Part shown: one piece after another, positions 8,084 through 14,362 of the stretch
Position numbering within the stretch: position 1 is the first letter of the stretch
Layout of the letters: each line of letters opens with the position of its first letter
Source of the DNA: an uncultured Corynebacterium sp.
Lineage (GTDB): Bacteria; Actinomycetota; Actinomycetes; Mycobacteriales; Mycobacteriaceae
Direction of reading: 5' to 3'
DNA length: 14,362 bases
NCBI GenBank assembly: GCA_915275065.1
Contig: CAJZGD010000036.1
Coordinates: 1 to 14,362 of the forward strand
The notes under the pieces: model-generated
What the model was told of the DNA's origin: nothing
Databases searched by the model: none
The model's input: the letters and a program-made list of their open reading frames with translations, nothing else
Made by a program: the position numbers and the translations under genes

Positions 8084-9619
8084 CTACGAACGGTCCGCCA
8101 ACGTTGGGCGGATAGGCCGAGCAATCTGCGTCATCATATTTCGACCTCGCAACTCCACCGATTTCATGAGTGTCCACCGTGCTTGTTCTGCTTCATTGGC
8201 TTTTGCCAACGTGCCAGCATTAGTAATCACTCGACCGGGGGTGCCTTTGGCGATTTCTGTCAACCGTGCCGCCGTATTGACCGCATCCCCAATCACCGTG
8301 TACTCGAACCGATCATGCCCCCCAATATGTCCCGCCACCACATGGCCGGCGGCCACCCCAATACCTGCCTGAAGCCGCATATGCTGCAACTCCTGCCGCA
8401 GCTCCCGCGCCGCCTTGAGCGCATGGCCGGCCGCATCGGACAGTGTAATCGGTGCCCCAAACACCGCCAGCGCTGCATCCCCTTGAAACTTATTAATAAT
8501 CCCCTTATTTCGGTGTACCACCGCAACCACATGTTCGAAAAACTTATTCAACTCCACCACCACCTCCTCTGGCTCATGGGTCACGGCAAACGTGGTTGAA
8601 CCAATCACATCCACGAAAATGACCGCCACCTCCCGATCCTCACCCCCCAACTCTGGGCGCTCCTCTAAGGCGCGTCGAGCCACCTCCATGCCCACATACC
8701 GGCCAAAAATGTCCCGCACCCGCTGCCGCTCCTGTAGTCCTCGCATCATCTCATTGAAACCAGCCTGCAGTACCCCCAGCTCCGCACCATCGTAAATATC
8801 CACCGCAACATTCGTTTCCCCCCGGCGCACCCGATAGATAGCGCGCTGCAGTTCGGTGATTGGATCCACCACGCTCATGACCACCAGCGTGGTGCCTATA
8901 AATCCCAACACTAACGACGTGAGACATAACACCACGATTGCCGGCAATAACTGCGCTAACGACGCGGGAAAAAACTGGGTATAGTGCGCCCACACCAATA
9001 ACAAAACCCCGCCGATCGGTGCCGCGGAAGTCAATAGCCAGGTTGACCGCAACCGATACGTGACCGGCGGCTCCAATGTGGAATCCTCAAACCTGCGCGC
9101 CAACACCAGGGCGGCAACCGGTCGCACCAGGCGTTCCGCCTCCAAATACGTCACCATGGCCGCCATGATGCATCCCAGCGAAGCGGTCACGCCCACCGTG
9201 ATTGCCAGCGTGCTCGACCCCCGGGTTGCGAAACCGGTGATGATGGCAATTCCCACCGCCCACACCAATGACGTGAGCACTGTCTGATAAAACGGGATGC
9301 GCATCACCAAATTCCGCACCATGTTTGGGTCATGCTGGTCGGGATGCCGCTGCCAATCAAGCACCGGCCGAAATAACGCGAAAGAAATAAGGATGCTGAT
9401 AATGGCCGCCACCACAATATAGGCGACCCCAACCCTCAAGACCGTGCCAGAGACCTGCAAGGGAATAATATCCGGGTCAATCACCGAGAGTGGCAGGAGG
9501 AACTCCAGAAACGCAATGACACCCACCGCGGCTATAAGGTTAGTGCCCAACACTGTTGCCGTATACAACGGCCAAGAGGTTCCTCCCAGCCAACGAATGG
9601 CACGCCACAGTCTTTGCAT
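8084..9619 (-). CDS. cyaB: Membrane-bound class III adenylate cyclase with HAMP domain
   Basis: Converts ATP to cAMP at the cytoplasmic face of the membrane. From the ATG at 9619 it is 511 residues, with six predicted helices in roughly the first 250 residues. A HAMP linker (DPITELQRAIYRVRRGET, then GAELGVLQAGFNEMMRGLQ) and a C-terminal cyclase domain from about residue 328 follow. Catalytic residues are all present: metal aspartates in FVDVIGST and FQGDAALAVFG, the adenine-specifying lysine in NKFQGD and aspartate in VIGDAVN, and the Asn and Arg in VNTAARL. This Lys/Asp pair favours adenylate over guanylate cyclase. In-frame starts at 9649 (ATG) and 9676 (GTG) are also possible. 9619 is chosen because MQRLWRAIRWLGGTSWPLY leads straight into helix 1, but its Shine-Dalgarno is weak. 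The symbol follows the C. glutamicum cyclase and is by analogy. Confidence 0.9.
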   Translation of the reverse strand: MQRLWRAIRWLGGTSWPLYTATVLGTNLIAAVGVIAFLEFLLPLSVIDPDIIPLQVSGTVLRVGVAYIVVAAIISILISFALFRPVLDWQRHPDQHDPNMVRNLVMRIPFYQTVLTSLVWAVGIAIITGFATRGSSTLAITVGVTASLGCIMAAMVTYLEAERLVRPVAALVLARRFEDSTLEPPVTYRLRSTWLLTSAAPIGGVLLLVWAHYTQFFPASLAQLLPAIVVLCLTSLVLGFIGTTLVVMSVVDPITELQRAIYRVRRGETNVAVDIYDGAELGVLQAGFNEMMRGLQERQRVRDIFGRYVGMEVARRALEERPELGGEDREVAVIFVDVIGSTTFAVTHEPEEVVVELNKFFEHVVAVVHRNKGIINKFQGDAALAVFGAPITLSDAAGHALKAARELRQELQHMRLQAGIGVAAGHVVAGHIGGHDRFEYTVIGDAVNTAARLTEIAKGTPGRVITNAGTLAKANEAEQARWTLMKSVELRGRNMMTQIARPIRPTLADRS

Positions 9620-9678
9620 GCTCACTACTTTAACCGCAAAACCACACATTCGTGGTAGAACTTCATCCCGAATCACTC

Positions 9679-9687
9679 ATATTATTA
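9679..9687. promoter_or_regulatory. Overlapping -10 elements of a divergent cyclase/holB promoter
   Basis: TATTAT at 9680-9685 on the plus strand ends 6 bases before the holB GTG at 9692, which fits a leaderless holB transcript. On the minus strand the same AT block reads TAATAAT, which could serve as the cyclase -10. The two open frames come within 15 bases of each other, so the promoters must overlap or lie inside the neighbouring gene's 5' end. No clear -35 is seen, which is common in Corynebacterium. Confidence 0.4.
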
Positions 9688-9691
9688 GAGA

Positions 9692-10945
9692 GTGGACAAT
9701 GATATTTTCGCCCAAATGGGTGTAGCGGCTGTGGTTGCCCCCACCCTTCGTGCCGCCGCGGCAGCCGCCCGCCGTGGGATTAGCCATGACGACGGTGGGA
9801 TGGGAAGCACCGACAGTGCCGGTCGTGCTGGCAGTGGTGGGAGCAGCGCGATGACCCATGCCTGGCTCTTTACTGGGCCACCTGGATCCGGCCGGTCCAA
9901 TGCCGCCGTTGCCTTCGCCGCCGCCCTCGAATGCACCAACCCGCACATCATCGGCTGCGGCACCTGTGAACAATGCCGCAAAGTACAACGAGGCGCCCAC
10001 ACCGACGTGGTGCACATCACCCCTCGGGAACTCACCATTGGTGTCGAAACCATGCGCACGGAAGTCGTCACCCCTGCCGCGATGCTCCCCACCGTTGGGA
10101 AATGGCGCATCGTGATTCTCGACAACGCCGACCGGCTTACCGACGCTGCCGCCAACACCCTCCTCAAAACCGTGGAAGAACCCCCGGCGCACACGGTTAT
10201 TATGCTCTGCGCTCCCTCCACCGACCCCGAAGACATTATTCCCACCCTCCTGTCCCGATCCCGCCACCTCTACATTCCCCAACCCAGCATTGACGATATC
10301 GTAGCTATCCTCACCCGCACCGACAACGCCACCGAAGCCGACGCGCGCCGTGCCGCCATGGCCTCGGGAAACCACATTGGGCGGGCCCGCCACCTGCTCC
10401 ACCACCAGGAATCCCAGACTCGACGCACCAACATCCTCAACCTGGCGGAACTCATCTTCCACGGATCCCAAGCCTTCCAAGCCGTCACCAGCCTGGTGAA
10501 AACCGCCACCGACGAGGCCAAAAACTCCCTGGCCGAAACCAACGAACAAGAATTAGAAAAACTCCGCACCGCCCTCGGCATGGGAGCCAAAGGACGCGGC
10601 GCCCACAAAGCCCTCCGGGGCAGCGCCGGCCAAATCAAAGAACTGGAAAAACTCCAAAAACGCCGCGAAACCCGCGCCATCCGCGACGCCCTCGACACCC
10701 AACTTGTCGACCTCATCGGAATCTACCGCGACGCCCTCATGATCGCCACTCACGCCCAGGTAAGCCCCATCCACCCCGACATGCAGGGACTCGCCGGTGA
10801 ACTCAGCATCATTGGCGAACCCAACCTCCTGGCCTGCATCGAAGCCATCAGCCACTGCCGTGACGACATCACCCACAACGTCCGGGCCGAAACCGCCATG
10901 GACGCTATGGTCGGCCGAATCCGTAAAGCATGCAACGTGCAATAA
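9692..10945 (+). CDS. holB: DNA polymerase III delta' subunit (clamp-loader component)
   Basis: A 417-residue AAA+ family clamp-loader subunit that helps load the beta clamp during replication. The nucleotide-binding fold begins at MTHAWLFTGPPGSGRSNAA. The Walker A (residues 62-69) has Arg where catalytic members have Lys, consistent with delta' being a non-hydrolysing subunit. A zinc-ribbon cysteine set is present (C81, C89, C92, C95; CGTCEQC). The Walker B-like VILDNADRL, LLKTVEEPP and LLSRSRHL follow; the last corresponds to the SRC motif but has Ser in place of Cys. An insertion of about 25 Gly/Ser/Ala-rich residues precedes the fold. GTG at 9692 is used: there is no Shine-Dalgarno and a -10 lies just upstream, so it is probably leaderless. 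tRNA-Thr follows 88 bases downstream. Confidence 0.92.
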   Translation: MDNDIFAQMGVAAVVAPTLRAAAAAARRGISHDDGGMGSTDSAGRAGSGGSSAMTHAWLFTGPPGSGRSNAAVAFAAALECTNPHIIGCGTCEQCRKVQRGAHTDVVHITPRELTIGVETMRTEVVTPAAMLPTVGKWRIVILDNADRLTDAAANTLLKTVEEPPAHTVIMLCAPSTDPEDIIPTLLSRSRHLYIPQPSIDDIVAILTRTDNATEADARRAAMASGNHIGRARHLLHHQESQTRRTNILNLAELIFHGSQAFQAVTSLVKTATDEAKNSLAETNEQELEKLRTALGMGAKGRGAHKALRGSAGQIKELEKLQKRRETRAIRDALDTQLVDLIGIYRDALMIATHAQVSPIHPDMQGLAGELSIIGEPNLLACIEAISHCRDDITHNVRAETAMDAMVGRIRKACNVQ

Positions 10946-11001
10946 CATGCGCGAACACCAGGAACACCACCCATGGTTTTCTAAACCGACACGCCATAAG
11001 G

Positions 11002-11007
11002 TACAAT
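11002..11007 (+). promoter_or_regulatory. Probable -10 element of the tRNA-Thr promoter
   Basis: TACAAT lies 26 bases before the tRNA 5' end, in the 88-base gap after holB. The region 17-18 bases further upstream (TTTCTAA) is a poor -35. Transcription from here would give a short 5' leader removed by RNase P. Confidence 0.45.
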
Positions 11008-11033
11008 CACCGCTTGAACCAATTACGGTTCGT

Positions 11034-11106
11034 GCCGCCTTAGCTCAGTCGGTAGAGCGCTTCACTCGTAATGAAAAGGTCGTGGGTTCGATTCCCACAG
11101 GCGGCT
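11034..11106 (+). tRNA. tRNA-Thr (anticodon CGT)
   Basis: A 73-base cloverleaf. The acceptor stem is GCCGCCT with AGGCGGC, with U as discriminator. The D arm is GCTC-AGTCGGTA-GAGC. The anticodon loop CTCGTAA gives anticodon CGT, which reads ACG (threonine). The variable loop has 5 bases. The T arm is GTGGG-TTCGATT-CCCAC. The anticodon stem has one C-A mismatch at its top pair (27-43). The 3' CCA is not encoded. It lies directly after holB in the same orientation. Confidence 0.96.
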
Positions 11107-11111
11107 CCGCC

Positions 11112-11180
11112 AAAACCCCAGCTCAAAGCGTGTGTGAGCTGGGGTTCTTTGCATGCTTTACGACGCCAAGATGGGGGCGG
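11112..11180 (+). repeat. Left copy of the repeat flanking the ABC exporter segment
   Basis: This 69-base stretch (tRNA terminator plus the next 30 bases) aligns without gaps to 13628-13696, with 55 of 69 bases identical by eye. The stem-loop half is more alike (34/39) than the following half (21/30). It marks the left edge of the accessory-looking segment. Confidence 0.6.
11114..11150 (+). terminator. Rho-independent terminator after tRNA-Thr
   Basis: A perfect 12-bp stem, AACCCCAGCTCA and TGAGCTGGGGTT, with a 9-base loop, followed by CTTT. It begins 8 bases after the tRNA. A diverged copy of the same element lies at 13630-13662. Confidence 0.9.
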
Positions 11181-11482
11181 ATTTGTGCAGGTCGTTGGGG
11201 CTCGGGGTGAACACAGAGCGAACAAATCCCGAACAGAAAAAAACCGGGTTTTCAATAAGCCTGGTTTGCTGCCGAAAGTTTGAAAGACCTAGCCAGGAGC
11301 AGAGAATGAAAGGGCTGTTCAAGTAGATATTAATGGGCTCTATTGGTGCGCCTACGTCTGGATATCTGCGACTGCTACGTCTGAAAAATAACCACGTGAA
11401 TGACACATCGTGTTCCTCTCGCAACGGCTGGGTTACCGCTAATCGGCTGAGCCCTCAGGTCGCACCAGTCACCAGTATGTGA
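11151..11482. other. Stretch without a convincing gene between the tRNA terminator and the ABC exporter
   Basis: A 332-base region. The only long open frame (minus strand 11424-11158, 88 codons) starts at TTG and shows no recognisable domain or convincing codon pattern, so I do not call it. Small structures seen are the repeated CTACGTCTG, the tandem ACCAGTCACCAGT near 11464-11477, and CTGAG-CC-CTCAG at 11447-11458, which is too short to call a terminator for the ABC gene. Confidence 0.5.
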
Positions 11483-13141
11483 TTATGCTTGCGCATTAGA
11501 ATTCTCCTTGTTGAGTGGTGTGCTTTCGACGAGCCTGCTGTCAGCGATTACCAGAACCCGTTCCGCCAGATTCACGATATCCGCATCGTGGGAGGCGAAG
11601 ATGACAGTGGCATCAGTGTCGAGGAGACCACTCATCGCCAGCTCTGCTGACCTCGAATCGAGAGCGGATGTCGGCTCATCCACTAAAATCACCGGTGATT
11701 TTTGCAACAGAGCGCGAATTATGGCAACCCGCTGTCGTTCCCCTCCTGATAGTCCATTGTTACTGGAGCCCACCAATCGTTCGAGACCATCGGCACTCGC
11801 GAATTTCTCTAGCCCAAACTGATCAAGCAACGTGATCAGGATGTCGTCCACAGGTGCTTGCTCTACCCCCAGAGTCAGGTTCTCCCGAAGCGTACCTGGT
11901 AGCAAATCAGGTTCTTGCTCAACGTAGGTGACAATGGTACGCAGATCTTTTTTGCTCCAATCTTCGATGTCCCGCCCACCGATACGGATGTGACCAGTTG
12001 AAACATCATAAAAGTGCAATAAGAGACTGAATATGGTGGTCTTTCCGCTACCGGAAGTTCCGGTAAGTGCTACCTTCTCACCTGATTCAATAACTACAGA
12101 TGCGTTGTCCAGGATTGTACGGTCATCACGGTGGTAGGACACGGACTCAAATTCGACGAGCCCAAGGTTAGCGGATATAAGTTTAGGGGAGGAATCATGC
12201 TCACCTGGTTCTTCAATCTCAAGGTCGAAAAGCTGATTAATCCTGTCCAGGGCTCCCCTGGCCTCAAAGAAGGTGCCGAAGGACTGGGCCACTTGAACAA
12301 CAGGAGCAAGCATGAGAAACAAGGCAGTGATAAAGATGGTAAGTCCTTCTGCCGATAGGTCACCACGGCTCAATCTGATGGAACCAAACAGGAGGACCAT
12401 GAGAAGCGCTGTGTAGGATGCCACGGTGCTCAGGGGTTCGAGTACAGCTTCGACAAAACTCATCTTTCGACGATTTCGGTATGCATGGTCGATCTCGACA
12501 GACAAGTTGTCAACAACCTTTGATTCGGATCGAAACGCTTTGATTGTCCGAAACGCTGACAGCGCCGACTGTAGGATGTCCCCCAGGGCTGCAAGATGAT
12601 CCTGCACCCTCGACGAGAGATTCTGTAAAGAACTCGAAATAGCCACGATGATTGCCATGGCTACCAGCAGCACCACGATCACGACGACGAGTAGTTTCCA
12701 GTCCATTACCGCCATATATGTGAGTGCACCAATGATGACGGTGACCCCACCGACGAAATCGACGAGGGTGGAGGAGAAAGCGGTACTGACGATGGATGTG
12801 TCTGAGGTGACCCGGGTAGTGAAGCTCCCAGCACCTCCTTTCTCAAACTCGCTCATCCGCAGGTAGAGAAGGTGGCCTGTGATCTTTTTGCGCATGTCGC
12901 GGACGGCGCGATCTGCAGCAATGGAGGTCACATACATTGTGGCCGTTGTAAACACTGAGGTCATCAGAATGGCCAACAGCAGTAGCACGAGTGGTTTACG
13001 GAACTCGCCGCTACTCACGCCGGACAAAAACTGGTTGATGAGCGCAGGCAGAAGGAGGGTCGCGACAGTAGACAACAACGATAGAATGATCCCCAGTGTG
13101 ATCAGTCCCGCATTGTTTCGTAGAAGATTACAGATTGTCAT
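11483..13141 (-). CDS. ABC exporter half-transporter (fused permease and ATPase)
   Basis: A 552-residue type IV (ABCB-like) exporter with about six membrane helices in residues 10-290 followed by a nucleotide-binding domain. Motifs are intact: Walker A GTSGSGKTT (361-369), Q-loop VEQEPDLL (Gln 409), signature LSGGERQRVAIIRALL (464-479), Walker B VILVDEPTSALD (Glu 489) and switch His in FASHDAD (518). It should work as a homodimer exporting a peptide, lipid or drug. There is no N-terminal peptidase domain, so it is not a classic double-Gly bacteriocin processor. The coding sequence is visibly less GC-rich than the Mrp, OPT or holB genes, suggesting transfer. A 13-base gap separates it from the end of an upstream frame, now only a remnant. 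The ATG at 13141 has only a weak Shine-Dalgarno. The substrate is unknown. Confidence 0.9.
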   Translation of the reverse strand: MTICNLLRNNAGLITLGIILSLLSTVATLLLPALINQFLSGVSSGEFRKPLVLLLLAILMTSVFTTATMYVTSIAADRAVRDMRKKITGHLLYLRMSEFEKGGAGSFTTRVTSDTSIVSTAFSSTLVDFVGGVTVIIGALTYMAVMDWKLLVVVIVVLLVAMAIIVAISSSLQNLSSRVQDHLAALGDILQSALSAFRTIKAFRSESKVVDNLSVEIDHAYRNRRKMSFVEAVLEPLSTVASYTALLMVLLFGSIRLSRGDLSAEGLTIFITALFLMLAPVVQVAQSFGTFFEARGALDRINQLFDLEIEEPGEHDSSPKLISANLGLVEFESVSYHRDDRTILDNASVVIESGEKVALTGTSGSGKTTIFSLLLHFYDVSTGHIRIGGRDIEDWSKKDLRTIVTYVEQEPDLLPGTLRENLTLGVEQAPVDDILITLLDQFGLEKFASADGLERLVGSSNNGLSGGERQRVAIIRALLQKSPVILVDEPTSALDSRSAELAMSGLLDTDATVIFASHDADIVNLAERVLVIADSRLVESTPLNKENSNAQA

Positions 13142-13154
13142 AGAGTCGGGTTTC

Positions 13155-13276
13155 TTAGTTCAAGCTTTCCGGTCGGTGGTTGTAGAGAACGAATGAATGC
13201 GGCGCGTCAGCGATTCTATTTTGGACGGTGAAATGGTAGTAGAAGACCGGCTTCTCATGCTGCTCATAGCCTGTGG
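13155..13276 (-). pseudogene. C-terminal remnant of the gene that preceded the ABC exporter
   Basis: The minus-strand frame ends in roughly 38 residues (GYEQHEKPVFYYHFTVQN, then RIADAPHSFVLYNHRPESLN and stop) with C-ending codons typical of real genes (TTC TAC TAC CAT TTC ACC GTC). The stop lies 13 bases before the ABC exporter start, as in an operon. Upstream of about 13280 the same frame is only the antisense of an aldo/keto reductase fragment, so the gene's 5' part has been lost at that junction. I cannot identify the protein. It may have been the partner half-transporter or a modification enzyme, which is inference from position only. Confidence 0.4.
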
Positions 13277-13280
13277 AATG

Positions 13281-13540
13281 GGCTAACATTACCACAAAAG
13301 TATTGATTGATCGCCATGGTGAAGGACACACATACGACAGGATCCAAGAATCTCTCACCAAACTAGAGATCGACTACGTGGAGCTCATGTTGCAGCACCA
13401 ACCATTCAATGACGTGTACGGCGACTGGCGAGACATGGAACGAGCCCACTCAGAAAGACTCATTTGTACCATTGGTGTATTACACTTGAATCCCACCTCC
13501 ACGACCTAGGATCCTTCAACTTAGGCTTCATCGACTCCAA
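13281..13540 (+). pseudogene. Aldo/keto reductase fragment, truncated at both ends and frameshifted
   Basis: The plus-strand frame from about 13281 reads ITTKVLIDRHGEGHTYDRIQ, then ESLTKLEIDYVELMLQHQPF, then NDVYGDWRDMERAH. This is the central part of an aldo/keto reductase, including the active-site His in LQHQPF. The family motif GVSNF is degraded to GVLHL near 13475-13490. Homology then continues in the +1 frame as LHDLGSFN (about 13494-13520), showing a frameshift, before it is lost. The N-terminal third with the catalytic Tyr/Lys region and the whole C-terminal half are absent. A functional enzyme is about 280 residues. The fragment abuts the remnant upstream of the ABC exporter, so this is a recombination scar. 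Confidence 0.75.
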
Positions 13541-13621
13541 AATGCCGTTTTATGCCGGGGTGAGAACTGGTGAACTGGAATACCGTTCCAACCTCCTAGT
13601 GCCGATGAAAACCCCAAGATA

Positions 13622-13662
13622 CATAATAAAACCCCAGCTCACGGTATGTGTCAGCTGGGGTT
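13622..13662 (-). terminator. Terminator of the TM2-domain gene (possibly bidirectional)
   Basis: On the minus strand AACCCCAGCT and AGCTGGGGTT form a 10-bp stem, followed by TTATTATGT. It lies 36 bases beyond the TM2 stop. On the plus strand the same hairpin is followed by CTTT, so it could also stop transcripts from the left. Confidence 0.8.
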
Positions 13663-13696
13663 CTTTGCGTGTTTTATAACGCCGGGGTGAGGGCGA
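13628..13696 (-). repeat. Right copy of the repeat flanking the ABC exporter segment
   Basis: Diverged second copy (55/69 identical, no gaps) of the sequence following tRNA-Thr at 11112-11180. It ends exactly where the TM2 gene stop codon begins (13698). A shorter third piece, GTTTTAT-GCCGGGGTGAG at 13547-13564, repeats the tail seen at 13671-13691 with 3 bases missing. This boundary therefore looks rearranged more than once. Confidence 0.6.
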
Positions 13697-13697
13697 A

Positions 13698-14141
13698 TCA
13701 GCTTCGGAACTGGGCGGATAAAATTCCCTGGGAAGCCATTTCCTGGTTGAAATTACGGCGAGCATTCACCAGGTCACCCAACCAGCCGAACATAAACAAG
13801 CCCATAGTACAGGTGTACAGCAGCCCTCTGCCAATATTGCCGGTGTAGTAGTGGTGTGCGCCAATATACCCACCAAAAGCCAGGCACAGCATATACACCC
13901 CAAAACTCTTTGCGTGTTGCACCGGAGGTGCTGGTTCGGCACCAGCCATGCCCTGAACCTGAGCAGCCGTCAGATTCACATTCACAACCTGCTGCACATG
14001 CTGCTGTGGTGTACCAGCATTCATGTCAGGTTGCTGTTGCTGTGGCATTGGGCCAGGACCACCCGGCTGTTGTTGCGGAGCGCCAAAAATCGAGTCGGGT
14101 TGTTGGAAATTAGGGTCACCAGAGTTATACGGTGAAGTCAT
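13698..14141 (-). CDS. TM2-domain membrane protein
   Basis: A 147-residue protein. Residues 1-75 are hydrophilic and rich in Gln and Pro (GAPQQQPGGPGPMPQQQQP), so probably disordered. Residues 76-130 form a TM2 domain with two helices around GGYIGAHHYYTGNIGRGLLY, ending at FMFGWLGDLVNARR. The Gly, Tyr and Asp positions fit TM2 proteins; the usual HRFY is HHYY here. The C-terminus is a short hydrophilic tail. A molecular role for bacterial TM2 proteins is not established. The ATG at 14141 has a strong AGGAGGA five bases upstream. Transcription appears monocistronic, with its own terminator at 13622-13662 and a palindrome upstream. Confidence 0.88.
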   Translation of the reverse strand: MTSPYNSGDPNFQQPDSIFGAPQQQPGGPGPMPQQQQPDMNAGTPQQHVQQVVNVNLTAAQVQGMAGAEPAPPVQHAKSFGVYMLCLAFGGYIGAHHYYTGNIGRGLLYTCTMGLFMFGWLGDLVNARRNFNQEMASQGILSAQFRS

Positions 14142-14226
14142 AGGATCCTCCTGTGAGAACTAGAAAAACTCTGAATTTTAAGTGAAGACTACTAAATCCA
14201 GTTTTTTTTGCTAGCACTCATATGCA

Positions 14227-14248
14227 GGCACCTCCATATGGAGGTGCC
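14227..14248. promoter_or_regulatory. Perfect 22-bp palindrome upstream of the TM2 gene
   Basis: GGCACCTCCAT is followed directly by its exact reverse complement, with no spacer. It lies 86 bases upstream of the TM2 start. No T-run follows it on either strand (A6 follows on the plus strand, TGCATATG on the minus strand), which argues against an intrinsic terminator. It rather suggests a dimeric-regulator site or a transcript stem-loop. The neighbouring gene to the right is outside the window. Confidence 0.5.
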
Positions 14249-14362
14249 CTAAAAAATTCGGAGGCAGTTTGCCGACCGTGGTGCAAAACTAAGGTTTTTC
14301 ACATGTTTTGCTAGTGTCGTGCTGTTGTTGGCGGGTTATCGTCGCCGGCTCCCACCTCCACT

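Noticed and set aside
8093..8111. CCGCCAACGTTGGGCGG near-palindrome as a cyclase terminator
   Set aside because: It lies inside the last codons of the cyclase, is imperfect and is not followed by a U-run.
9677..10549. 290-codon minus-strand open frame opposite holB
   Set aside because: Gly/Val-rich low-complexity translation that mirrors GC-rich holB codons. holB itself shows clear clamp-loader motifs on the other strand.
11158..11424. 88-codon minus-strand open frame downstream of the ABC exporter, considered as a small peptide substrate
   Set aside because: TTG start, no ribosome site of note, no leader/core pattern and no recognisable motif. It also runs across the left repeat copy.
14311..14362. 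Possible C-terminal end of another minus-strand gene entering from the right edge (VEVGAGDDNPPTTARH then stop), with a GCAAAAC/GTTTTGC inverted repeat just after it
   Set aside because: Only 16 codons are visible and other frames are equally plausible, so it cannot be supported.
1..14362. CRISPR array or insertion sequence
   Set aside because: No regularly spaced repeats and no transposase or terminal inverted repeats were seen on either strand, including in the mosaic 11.15-13.63 kb segment.

Overview
The window looks like chromosomal DNA of a Corynebacterium. The evidence is a fused-subunit Mrp Na+/H+ antiporter operon, a six-helix class III adenylate cyclase divergent from holB, a tRNA-Thr gene immediately after holB, probable leaderless starts and GC-rich codon use. 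This assignment comes from gene content and protein character read by eye. No database search was possible, and the species is not resolved.

Layout. (1) 1-4172, minus strand: the 5' part of an Mrp/Mnh operon. mnhA (with an MnhB-like region fused at its C-terminus) is followed by mnhC and then mnhD, which runs off the left edge. (2) 4342-5781, plus strand: a YhgE/Pip-type membrane protein with a heptad-repeat ectodomain, divergent from the Mrp operon. It meets the next gene tail to tail with overlapping stop codons. (3) 5778-7790, minus strand: an OPT-family (oligopeptide or metal-chelate) transporter with a repeat-rich upstream region at 7820-7940. (4) 8084-9619, minus strand: a membrane adenylate cyclase with a HAMP linker. 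A very tight divergent promoter separates it from holB (DNA polymerase III delta' subunit, 9692-10945, plus strand). (5) 11034-11106: tRNA-Thr(CGT) with a strong terminator. (6) About 11150-13627: a mosaic, apparently foreign segment. It holds a single ABC exporter half-transporter, a C-terminal remnant of a gene just upstream of it, and a frameshifted aldo/keto reductase fragment. The segment is bounded by two diverged copies (about 80% identical) of a roughly 69-bp terminator-containing sequence. (7) 13698-14141, minus strand: a small TM2-domain membrane protein. A perfect 22-bp palindrome lies upstream of it near the right edge.

How the parts relate. The Mrp genes form one translationally coupled antiporter operon for Na+/pH homeostasis. 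The cyclase would make cAMP, which in Corynebacterium is sensed by the CRP-type regulator GlxR (established knowledge; no GlxR gene is in this window). holB and tRNA-Thr are core genes. The 11.15-13.63 kb segment is the accessory part and the most likely place for something unusual. What remains of it reads as a decayed export module next to a tRNA gene rather than a complete new system.
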